From Acanthochlamys bracteata (taxonomy: Eukaryota; Streptophyta; Magnoliopsida; Pandanales; Velloziaceae), in contig CM034127.1 in NCBI GenBank assembly GCA_019914995.1, positions 9,858,001-9,922,000 on the forward strand: a DNA stretch of 64,000 nt, read 5' to 3'. Of this stretch, positions 1-9,859 are shown piece by piece. A program made the translations under genes and the position numbers. Positions within the stretch are counted from its first letter, which is position 1; every line of letters begins with the position of its first letter. Below the pieces are notes generated by a model. The model searched no databases. It saw nothing but the letters and a program-made list of their open reading frames with translations, and had not been told where the DNA came from.

Positions 1-1562
1 TACAACGTAAACCATCAAACCGCCCTACAGCATTGGAGCTACTTCGCCACCCCTTTGTTAGAAATGCAGCTCCTCTAGAAAGGTCTTTTGTTCCTACTGA
101 GCCCTTGGAGCAGTCTCCAGGTGTCGTAAATGGAGTCCACTTCAAGGTACTAGTATCCTCAATATTTATTACTTGCTCCTAGATATCATAGAGAGGAATA
201 CTTGATTGGAAGTTGTTCAAGTCTAGATATCTAATCTCTCTTAGCTGGTTCTACTGAAATAATGGGAAGTTAAGTTCTTTATCCTCGAAATAGGAAGTAA
301 ATGCTTTTATGATGGTGTTCCTGCGAGTTCGTTGAACTTGTTATTCTGTTGTGCTTGTATTCAAGTAAATTCATTCGGTCTATAGTGTCAATGCAATGCA
401 CATCTAATTTCTGATCTATATTTCGTAGCCAAATTCATCAATCTGGAGAATTGATTTGCTGCCTTAATTGATATTTTTTATTGTCATGCATATCCTCAAC
501 TTATTCGAGATAACAGCTTCCCATATTGTTGTTTATATCAGGGTCTGGCACATACAGGGAACCTTTCTTCTTTGGAGATGGAAGGACTGACGATCAACCA
601 TCTAAGAAATGTCAAGCCCCCTCTAAATACATAGTAAGCATTAACGGAAGATCTTTTATGATGCTCTATGCTTATCATATTCTATTTTAGATTAGGTTGT
701 GGAATGGTTATAACCTTAAAGATAGATTTTTCTTGGATCAATGAGTAAGAACTGCAATTGTTGCTGTTTGTAGTAGTCAACAAGCAGTAACTGAACCATA
801 ATGCCGTAAACCCTTTTTGTAATCTACTAGATTTAGAGTTTGCTTCCAATCATTTGTGGCGTCATCATGGAAGTGTTCTTTGATCAAGAAAATCTCGATT
901 TCATCTTAGGCATCTTGAAGCTTAGGACTTAAAAAGCATTCTATGGTTATTGGGTTCTCTAGTTTTCACCCCAATTAAGTCCTTTCATTGTTGCCGATAC
1001 TTTTTGTCGAGCTTCTACATAATTCACCAGCTTGACATACCTGTTATCCCTAGTAACCTGAAGTAAATTGACATTATAAATGATGCAACAGTTTTGAGAA
1101 AAAGATTTGGATTTTCCTGATGTAAAATTTTTTTTTCTCGACCAATTTCCATTTTACAGTGACTTCCATGGAAGGAACATATCAGGTCCTGTCTCTCCCA
1201 TTGGGAGCCCTCTGGTAAATTCAAGGTCTCCCCAGCATATTAATGGAAGGATGACTCCCTCTCCAATTTCCAGCCCTAGAACTACTTCAGGTTCTCCCAC
1301 TCCACTAACAGGTGCTAATGGTGTCCTTCCATTTAGTCAACCAAGGAAGCTGATGCACCTTCACGAGGGCTTCACTAACATGCAAAGGCCTTCAAGCGCA
1401 ATCTATACTGGTGTCTCTTCAAAATTTGAACTGAAGCATGATGTTTTCCGTGGTATACAACCAGGTTCATCTGCCTTTCATGAACGCTTGATGTCAGACA
1501 CCGACATTCGTGAAGTTAAATCTGCAATCCCAACAAAATGGACATCCCCAAGAGCCATATGA
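1..1562 (+). CDS. YDA: YODA-type MAPKKK, C-terminal end only, frame-broken tail
   Basis: The window opens inside the last part of a MAP3K kinase domain: the first exon (to 146) reads RKPSNRPTALELLRHPFV, the end of subdomain XI, then a Ser/Pro-rich tail. Exons follow at 542-633 and from 1160; phases 0 and 2 join cleanly and give YDFHGRNISGPVSPIGSP, a tail typical of YODA (YDA), the MAPKKK upstream of MKK4/5 and MPK3/6 in stomatal and embryo patterning. The catalytic part lies outside the window. The exon-3 frame stops at 1560-1562, but the conserved final block (PQEPYERPF, then QLLRDQ, then LNRTNGI) continues in another frame to 1695, so one base appears gained, or two lost, near 1515-1545. 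Recognition of the family is firm; whether this copy is functional is open. Confidence 0.8.
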
Positions 1563-2650
1563 AAGACCATTTCTATCGAGTGCTCATGCGTCTCATCAGT
1601 TGTTACGAGACCAAGCCAAGAAAAACCACTCTCTTGATATTAGTGCTGGTTGTTCAGTTATGCTTAACCGCACAAATGGCATCTATTTTTTGTGAGAGGT
1701 CTACAGAGCAGGTTAGTTTGACCATTGGTTATGTTTTGCATTGCTAGCTAATTTGGAAGAAGTCCCAAGGCCAATCATGTACGATAAAAAGCCCCAGTTC
1801 TTGCAATAAGTTGGTGGCAGGAAGCTGAAGCAGCAGAAAAGTCCTTGCATTCCTCCCCTTATCGGATTCATATTGGTAAGGGACTGCCTTGACTTTCATC
1901 ACTATGAACTGAAGAAATCGACTAAATCATCTTTCAATGCTTCTTTGCGGATAATATGATAACAAATGAAATTCAAATGACATCATACATGTTTATTCTT
2001 CCTAACAAATGAGCTATATAGGAGGGGGGTGGAGACCTGATTAGGAGTCCTTAGTTCACTCAGACTTGAAACATGATTTGAGCTGGATTTTGGGCAAGGA
2101 ACTGGCATATCATTTCATGCGACTTAAGAGATTAACAAATCCTAAGCATACATAAATAGATCTACAAATCCATGTCAATTATTGTCTTTTTACACGAGTT
2201 GTTTTTTTGTTGTTCTGTGATCATTCGATTTGCAACTGATTATTCTCAACTCAACTTATTTGTCTCTTTTGTCAGATCGGAAGAACGAGTTTTGGTGATC
2301 TTGGAACAGTCGTAGGTCTGATAGTGGAATGTTCATTTCTGATAGGATAACTGTATATTTAAGGCCATCATCAGCACAGTAGAAGTCTGGACATAATAGA
2401 ATTCAAGTCATACTTATTTAATTTTGGATCCAAGGGGTTTGTACAGGTTGGCCTATATGTTTATCACTCCTCACAGCGAGCAGTTTCCCTGGTGCCTTAT
2501 CATGTATTATATTGCATTCAGTGGTTCCCGCACTTAAAAGTGCTCCGCTAGGAATCAATTCCGTCTCCCTGCAGCTTGTTCAGGCTGTAACTGACATCAC
2601 TGTGTAAAGGCAACGCCTTTGAAGAAAAGCCAGGTCATTAAATCTCTTTA
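1563..2650 (+). other. out-of-frame YODA end plus probable 3' UTR
   Basis: Positions 1563-1695 encode the conserved last residues of the YODA family in a frame different from the preceding exon. After 1695 no protein-like frame is visible. The stretch to about 2650 probably holds 3' untranslated sequence, perhaps with introns (a tract at 2265-2276 ending TTTGTCAG looks like an acceptor). The end of the transcript cannot be fixed from sequence alone. Confidence 0.4.
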
Positions 2651-4101
2651 TATGGAATTTTCGTTTTATCCCTAAAACTTGTTGGGTGTCTCTTGCGGTT
2701 TATTAAATTTTGTTAAGTTATACAGCATTTCATTTCTCTAGAAAAAGAGATATTCAGCTTAGTACCTAGGAACAAGTTGTAGCGCAAATTTGAAATAAAC
2801 AAGCAGTGGGAAAACATTTAGGAGAGATAGTTGAAGTTGCAGAAGGTAAAGTATTATAATGACTAATAAAGCTTATTTTGTAGTATATTCTTGCAATATC
2901 TTTTTTTGGGACTCTTCATCAAATATTATAATTTCTAATGATTTAACTAGTTCTTATATCATTTGTCATGCTCTGGCATATGACATGGGCTTGGTTTTGA
3001 CCAGTGTCAGTTATGAACTGGTCCAATATCGCATATAGGTTTAGTTTCAATGCACATACTACGCCTGAAATATATACATACAATGTGGCGTGGAATTCAT
3101 GTAGAGATCACGTTCGTGCACATATAGCGCCTGAAATATACACCTATAATGTGGTGTGACCAAATTACTCTCTATTGTAGAAATGAAAGTGACATCCACT
3201 TCTTTTCGTTTGAGTGTAAGTCCAGCAAAGTTTGTTCAATTGCTTTTCAGAATAAATGGTTCTTGTCATGTTGTCATGACATGCCCCATGATTGAAGTGA
3301 GCAGATTCCATAACATTAAAATAGTTTTAAAAGTATTTGCAAAGAAAATTATAATAGATTATGTTGATGATTTGAACTGCTACCTGCCCCCATCATGATT
3401 GTTATTTTTTAGTCTAAAATTTATAAAAAGATTTAAGAAAACTACAAACAAAAAACAACGCATACAATTAAAGTCCATGCACGATTGATTATAGAAACAG
3501 TGCTTTTGATTCTTACAGGCAAACATCAATATAACTGATTGAAGTGTTCCTGAAAGAATAATTTGTATTAAATTCTATAATTCAAGCGAGGTTTCATGAT
3601 GGTGAATAATTCTTAGAAAGTAACTAGCTGGAGGTTTATGCAATCGGATTGATTTGCAATTTGTCCTCTCATTTAAGGAATGGCCACCTTCACTAATTAT
3701 ATAAAACTTACTTACCAATATATTATGAATAATTTACTTACACATTTGTTGAAAAGAAATCATAATCTCTCGTTGCGTGTAGAAAACTAGTTTTTGAATC
3801 CATATAAAGAAAGCAACAAGGTACAACAAAAGCAAATGGGTGCAACCATGGTTAAAGCAAGCAACCCATTTTAAAGTTTTTAACTTCATCCACCTACTAG
3901 TTCTTTTTCTTTTTTTTTTCTTCTCATTCTTGAACTCACTCTTCAATTGGCACTAGCAATAATACAGCTTTTTTTATTTAATTTACACACAACCACACAG
4001 CAAAGGTAGCATTTTAAATTACAGTTTTTTGAGAGGAGAAGCACAACTGGTGATTTCATGAAAAAATAAAAACTTCAACTGCTTGATGATGAGTGCTTGC
4101 T
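2651..4101. other. intergenic, no gene seen
   Basis: AT-rich DNA between two gene 3' ends. It holds a two-copy 66-bp tandem duplication at 3051-3160. Short open frames at 3156-3398 and 3734-3946 look like chance. Positions just below 4102 are probably the 3' UTR of the aquaporin gene. Confidence 0.5.
3051..3160 (+). repeat. two-copy tandem repeat, 66-bp period
   Basis: The segment beginning TGCACATA at 3051 recurs at 3117. Both copies then carry CGCCTGAAATATA and AATGTGG(C/T)GTG with a few substitutions. This is a local duplication in intergenic DNA, and nothing suggests coding. Confidence 0.7.
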
Positions 4102-5284
4102 CTACGCGTAAGTGCTCCTGGCCTTGAATGGCATGGCTCTGATAACAACAGTGTGGTACAGAGCTGCTAGTGCTGCTCCAATGAATGGACCAACCCAGAA
4201 GATCCACTGAGAATATTATGCATTCAGATTAAAATTCAAAATATTTCCATGAAAAATTCAATCTTTTTTTGTCATAGATGGGTAGCATAATAACAGTACT
4301 TACATGGTCATCCCAGGCATGGTCTCTGTTGTAAATAATGGCAGCTCCCAAACTCCTTGCAGGGTTGATGCCTGTTCCAGTGATCGGAATAGTTGCCAGG
4401 TGAACCAAGAACACCGCAAATCCGATAGGCAACGGTGCCAGTATCTGACCAATTCATCCAAACAAAACACAGAAACTGATCAATCCTTAAAAGCATATGC
4501 ACACTTGTAGCAGCTAGCAGTTGTTTAATTAACAAGTGAACCCAAGGATGAATTACATACAGGAACGTGAGAGTCTCTTGCGCTGCGCTTGGCATCAGTG
4601 GCAGAGAAGACGGTGTAAACGAGCACAAAAGTTCCGACAATCTCAGCACCGAGTCCGTCGCCCTTGGTGTATCCGGGAGCCACAACGTTAGCTCCGCCAC
4701 CCTGACTCTGGTACAGACCCTTTTGGAATCCCTTCACAACTCCAGCTCCGCAAATTGCCCCCAAACACTGCATGATCATGTAGAACACCGCCCTCGTCAG
4801 CGACAGCTTCCTTGCCAAAAACAGTCCGAAAGTCACTGCCGGATTGATATGCCCTCCTGCATACGTACACAAGATTAACATATCAGCTTAATTAAGCTTT
4901 TAAATCGAATGATTTAATATTGTTTCGTATACAATCAAGATACGGTAAATACATACCTGAGATTCCGGCAGTGCAGTAGACGAGAGCGAAGATCATGCCG
5001 CCGAAGGCCCAAGCAATACCCTGAATACCAACAGTGGAACACTTCGTTGGAGACTTGACAACGCCCATGACAGTGAGTATGGTGATGTACAGAAACAGAA
5101 AAGTTGCCATGAATTCGGCGATACCGGCCCGGTAGAAGGACCATGAAGTCAGTTCACCGGGCTCAAACAACGGCGCTGGCGGTGGCTCAACGTAGTCCTT
5201 CTCTGTTTGCGCTGCCGTACCTATTGGTTGCCGTTCCGGGAACTTGTTAGCACCCAATCTAACATCTTCCTCCTTCCCCTCCAT
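4102..5284 (-). CDS. PIP1: PIP1-type plasma membrane aquaporin
   Basis: Four exons on the minus strand: 5284-4957, 4856-4561, 4444-4304 and 4206-4102. They join in frame to 289 residues, the normal PIP1 size. The chosen ATG (5284) begins [15 protein letters not shown], the conserved PIP1 N terminus; the frame stays open upstream but without family similarity. Both NPA boxes are present ([11 protein letters not shown] across the exon 1/2 junction, [11 protein letters not shown] in exon 3), with the PIP signature TAGISG. The C terminus ends PFKARSTYA, short as in PIP1 rather than PIP2. PIPs are six-helix channels for water (some also CO2 or H2O2) in the plasma membrane; PIP1 members often need a PIP2 partner to reach the membrane. 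The three introns sit where the PIP family normally has them. Nothing is broken. Confidence 0.96.
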
Positions 5285-6761
5285 ATGACCTTTGCTCTCC
5301 TTCTTGCTACTCTGAAGAACAAGCACTATGAAACTTTCTTTTTGATCGGAGAGAAGGTTGAAGGATTATAAATAGATGGTTAAGCTAATGACTTGAAGTG
5401 ATGTTTATTACTTATAAAAATTTATTATGAAAATAATAAGTTCGATTAGTTAGTTAGTGATATGAGACAATAGATGATTATGATCCATGAGAGTTGTGGA
5501 CAGAGAGGCTTGGTCGGCAAATAGGTTTTATCATTTCTATCCATTTTTTGTTTTTCTTTTCTTCTTCTTCTGGTAGTAGTGCAGGAAAAAAAAATGTGTG
5601 ATAATTTTGTAGCGGAGGAATTTTTTTGTTTGGCTATCATGAAGTTTTCTGGTGAAACTTTGACCCATGTACCTAATCCATTTAAGATTTTGTTTGTCTT
5701 CTTGTAAATAGTGCTTTTGTGCATGAGTATATTCTACTTATCATTCATTATTTGTGTACAAATTAGCATCGTACTTAGTTAAGACCAACTGTTGATTAGG
5801 ATGTGTGCATTGTTCCACTATAGTATATCAATTTATCAATTTATATCATATTTTATAGACTCCATCATATTATAATGTAAATTAAAGTAAATAGTATAGA
5901 TAAAAATATTTTAGGAGATATCATTTCAAAATAATTGTTACTGAAATCATACACTTTATATGATAATAAATTCATGACGGCTAGTTAACATTTAGTAATT
6001 GTTTAGATAACCGATTCAAATGTCAGCAAAGGAGATTTCTAGCTAGTAGTTATCATCACTGTTATGCTAATAACCAGCAATGTCATAAAATAAATTTTTT
6101 TGGATAACTTTGTTTATGCAGAAATTCATAAACTTATATATCGTCTAGGAAAAAAAAATGTTACGCATTTTTATAGTTTAATAAAATTAAGATTATGATT
6201 GAGGAATATGTCGTAAGGCCGGTGATATTTTAGTATTAAGTGACTGTTGATGACAAGGACAATTAATCAGAGACATTGTAAAAGATTTCTTTCACAAAAA
6301 TTTCTTCTACATTTTGATGGCAACAGAAGATAATTTTTTTCTTATTAAGACACCGTTTAATCGTGCATTTAAAAAAAAATTATTTTGTATTTATTAATAA
6401 ATAGTTTATAATATTTTATAAAGAATTTTTAAAATTTACGTATAAACTCATTTAACAAAATATTATCATTTTCAAGAAAAAGTTATTCAGTAAGTACTTC
6501 TAAACGTAACGTGTCAGCAATTCCCAGAGATTATCGCTTTACTACTTTACTCGGGCATCCAACGCTCAAAGGAAACTACAGCATTACTTCCTTTTGAAAG
6601 CTAGGATTCTGTTTAGAATCCAGTTTTGAAAACTGTAAGTCCGTGTTTCAAATCGTACGTAATCTTACTCTTTTTTTGTTATTATTTAAATTTCGAACGG
6701 TTCATATATTTTAATTATATAAAAAATTTAAAATTTTATTTATATATATATTAAAAATATT

Positions 6762-6989
6762 TTTTTTTAGGAGCATTTACGAGTAATCTTTTTTAGATTT
6801 CTGATCAAAATCGGAATAATTTTCAAATTCAATCCTACCATTGTATGAAGAACTACTAAATTATAAATGTACTTACAAAATTTTAGTTTAATTTGACCAT
6901 AAATTTAACTCTATCTAGTCACTCAAAAATTTTCTACTTTTTATCATTTTAGCTATAAATCGGAAAAAAAATGCTCCTAAAAAAAGAGC
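6762..6989. mobile_element. small MITE-like element with inverted ends
   Basis: The left end TTTTTTAGGAGCATTT is mirrored at the right end AAATGCTCCTAAAAAA, about 228 bp apart, with no coding frame between. AT-rich tracts border both sides, so a TA target duplication cannot be separated from the flanks. A non-autonomous DNA transposon is the simplest reading. Confidence 0.5.
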
Positions 6990-7013
6990 GCATATATATA
7001 TATATATATATAT
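6990..7013. repeat. (AT)n microsatellite
   Basis: An uninterrupted run of alternating A and T of about 24 bases, directly next to the small inverted-repeat element. Confidence 0.9.
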
Positions 7014-7364
7014 ATTATTTGCAATTTTAAAAAAAAAATTATAAAGCATCATAGAAAATACCAAACAAGACCTTAAAGGGATGGCTAATATTTTTGTTCC
7101 GTAAGTAAAATTATTTGCTACTATTGATGCTTCATGCCGGAAAAAAGACCAAGTATCTCTTCACTATAATAATGGAGGACTTCGTTTATTGTGGATGAAT
7201 ATTTTAGTACATATATAATTTTAATGAAAGAAGATTTCAAACTTCTATTGGAACTAGTACAGTAGTAGTAGCTTGGTTGAGAGATATATCGATGATTTCA
7301 TACAAGAACATGCAAAAGAGCTAACAATTTAAATGAAGGTTAAAATTGTTCAAATTCGAAGATT

Positions 7365-8212
7365 TAGAATTCTTTCTTCTTCAATAATTGATATAAAACA
7401 ATGGATACAACTCTTTATATGGAGTAAGAGTTTGTAATATATGGAAACCAAAAAGAAAAGAAGCTAAAATAAAATTTTAAAACTACTTTGAACTAATTTA
7501 TGAAGCAAATTTGTTATCCATAATTTCTAGTAATACTTCCCTCTCAAATTGTATTCATCGTTTAACTTGTTACTTGGTGTGTAAAAAATATTATCCGATT
7601 CAGATTTCAATTCGCGGTGATGATGGTGATTATTTTTACCCAAAGTAAGCACCAAAAATGTGCTGGTTTAGATCGCAACTAGTGGTGGTCATTTTTATCG
7701 AAAATGAGCAACAAAAATATTTTTTTCTAAAATGAATAACGAAGACGAGCTTATTCAAATCACGTTTAGTAGTGTTGTGGAGATTGCTTTTACTATATAT
7801 GAGTAACAAAGATGCATTATTTCAAATATCAATTAACGTGGTGGTGGCGACGATATAAATAATTGAATAGGTCTAGCAGTATAGATTTGACACGTGCAAT
7901 TGCGATAAGAAATTCGTGAATAAAGGAAGAAAAGATCAATTATTTTCTGATGCCATACTAAAAAAATGACTATATGATACTGAAGCAGAAGATCACCTCC
8001 CGCAGAGAAGTTAATCAACTTTAGATAAAAAAGTAATAATAGAGATTAGAATTTTTTTTCTTCAATGATTGATATATAAAATAATAAATATAATATATAT
8101 AGAGAATAAGAACTTATAGTATATGAAAACTATAAAAGAAAACTAATATAAATTTTTATAACTATGTTGACTATATTATAAAGAAAATTTGGTTGTTCAT
8201 AATTTTTATAAG
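7365..8212. repeat. diverged direct-repeat pair, possible LTR or TRIM remnant
   Basis: Two segments of about 165 bp, roughly 7365-7530 and 8045-8212, share order and wording: TTAGAATT, a TTCTTCAAT(A/G)ATTGATATA block, AATA(A/C)GAG-type and TATATGGAAA-type blocks, then GCTAA/ACTAA and a CATAATTT tail. About 510 bp lie between them without a clear coding frame. The layout would fit a tiny LTR element or an old duplication. End motifs and target duplications were not identified. Confidence 0.35.
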
Positions 8213-8521
8213 AAAAACGGTATTAAAAAATAGAGATCCAGCGTACTTGACCAAGTGTTGGCGGATCCGGACTGAACCTTCCATATTGACTTGAAAATCG
8301 TCGATCCGAAATCAAAATTTGTTTGAATCTGTAAATGAACCACTTGTGCACACGATCCTCTTAGGTCAAGATTGACTCGAACTATTTTTTAGTAGACCTG
8401 TTGAACCGCCTGCCCGAGTTGCCCCAAGTCAATCTAGATTGAGCTTAAAAGAAAAATGCATATGCTCATCAATGTCGGTACTTGAGATTGAGATTGATCT
8501 ACTCATCTACATCTCCTGATC

Positions 8522-9240
8522 CAATGAAGAAAAGATTGTTGACAACCAAACCAAAAAGCCCCAAGCATTACGGTGTCGCCGAGCGTGGATTCCTAATCAA
8601 GATTGGGAATGTTCATATCTAAGGCTGGCGGGATGTGTTGGAGCTCAACAGCAACCCACTATTCTTTGTTCGAGATGTGGTTGCTGGAGATGGGCAGAAG
8701 CTAACTGTTTGTTAGGTTGGAGCCGAAGAATGTATTGTGTTTATGGAGAAAGGCGACAATTTGTGGGCGAAGAAACAATTAGTTGAATCTGAAAGAGCCG
8801 CCACTTTAGTGGTGAAATTTGAACCTACTTCGCCGCAGAAGAATACAATATGAAAGTTTCAAAGTTTGGCCAGAAAGATCCTAAAACTGTTAAGTTCAAT
8901 CTCCCTCCTAAGATTTTGATGACGACAGTGACTTGGATGATGATTTCGACGACTATAATGATGATGATGAAGATTTCAGTGCCATCGATGGCTGATTTAA
9001 TGATGAGTTTGACGAGTCAGTCAAGAAATCCATCAATCTTCTCTAAGCTACTGCAAACGACAAGAAAAGTGCCGAAAATGGTGGTGGAGGCAACTGCAGG
9101 AATGGTAAGAAAGGTGTTGGTGTTGGGGACTTCAATATCCCTGGTCTATTCAAGGGAGCTGAGGGTTAGTGATGTTGACCCAACGGGTCTTCGATCTATT
9201 GACATGCTAGATCAAATAAAAAATTGTAATCCCGAATAGT
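8522..9240 (+). pseudogene. HIPP-like (metal-associated isoprenylated protein) pseudogene
   Basis: From 8850 the frame reads KDPKTVKFNLPP, then an acidic run rich in Asp (DDDSDLDDDFDDY) appears in a shifted frame, followed by a stop, then KKSINLL, stop, and a Gly-rich piece ending FNIPGLFKGA. This order (KSVKFNLP, acidic stretch, Gly/Asn-rich linker) is the C-terminal half of HIPP proteins with long linkers. The HMA metal-binding domain and CaaX end were not found. Just upstream, 8522-8851 has another readable frame with two stops (NPLFFVRDVVAGDGQKL in its middle) that I do not recognise. Frame shifts and stops make this a dead copy. The 129-residue open frame at 8850-9239 crosses the break and is not the ancestral protein after its first residues. 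Confidence 0.6.
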
Positions 9241-9859
9241 ATTTTGGGTCGCTGTTCGGATCGGTCCAGCTAGCTATGACTTGATCGAAATGAATTGGAT
9301 AAAAAATACTAAACCCTAGATACATTAAAATATGTATAAAAATGAAAATCAGATAAAAATCGATTCTAACCAGAAGATTGAAAAGATTCTAATGACTGCA
9401 TTTGAGAGTGCGTTCTGAAAAAGTGATTCTCAATTTTTCCAGTTCACTTTTTTAATAAAATTTTTATAATATTTTAAAAATTTTAGTTAAAAATTTAAAA
9501 AATACTAAAAAATTCTATATTATAAAATTTTATTATTATTTATTATTATAATTTTTTAAGATAAAAAACTTACTTTTAAACATTAGATAACTTTTATTTT
9601 AAAATGTTTTTTTATAATCACTCTCAAATTCCGACTCTCGACTCCGGCCAATCATTGAAATTGTTGATCTTTATTAAAAACCTTACACCAGATTGTTGGA
9701 CTCTGTTCACGTAGGTTGCCTAGATCTTAACCCAATCCAGATCCTATTCCCAAACCAAGTCTATTAAAATCAAACTCAAAACAGGCTCTCTCTCTTTCTG
9801 TCTCCAAGTTTTTCTCTTCTACCCCGACCCGAGCTCGAGCTCCCCGGCAGACGGCAGAG
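9241..9859. other. intergenic, upstream region of the Obg gene
   Basis: No gene was seen. An AT-rich stretch at about 9410-9640 has weakly mirrored ends (GAGAGTG...CACTCTC) and resembles the dispersed small elements elsewhere in the window. A pyrimidine-rich run at 9785-9815 (CTCTCTCTCTTTCTGTCTCC) lies just before the Obg start codon and is probably 5' UTR. Confidence 0.4.

Larger units (their letters stand above)
5340..8520. other. intergenic AT-rich region with transposon debris
   Basis: No gene was found between the aquaporin start and the HIPP-like pseudogene. The stretch holds two small inverted-terminal-repeat elements (6348-6515 and 6762-6989), an (AT)n tract at 6990-7013, and a pair of diverged direct repeats at about 7365-7530 and 8045-8212. 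The first few hundred bases presumably include the aquaporin promoter; no motif stands out there. Confidence 0.5.

Noticed and set aside
8850-9239. A 129-codon intact gene
   Set aside because: After the first dozen residues the frame is a shifted version of an acidic HIPP-like tail, giving Met/Thr-rich text.
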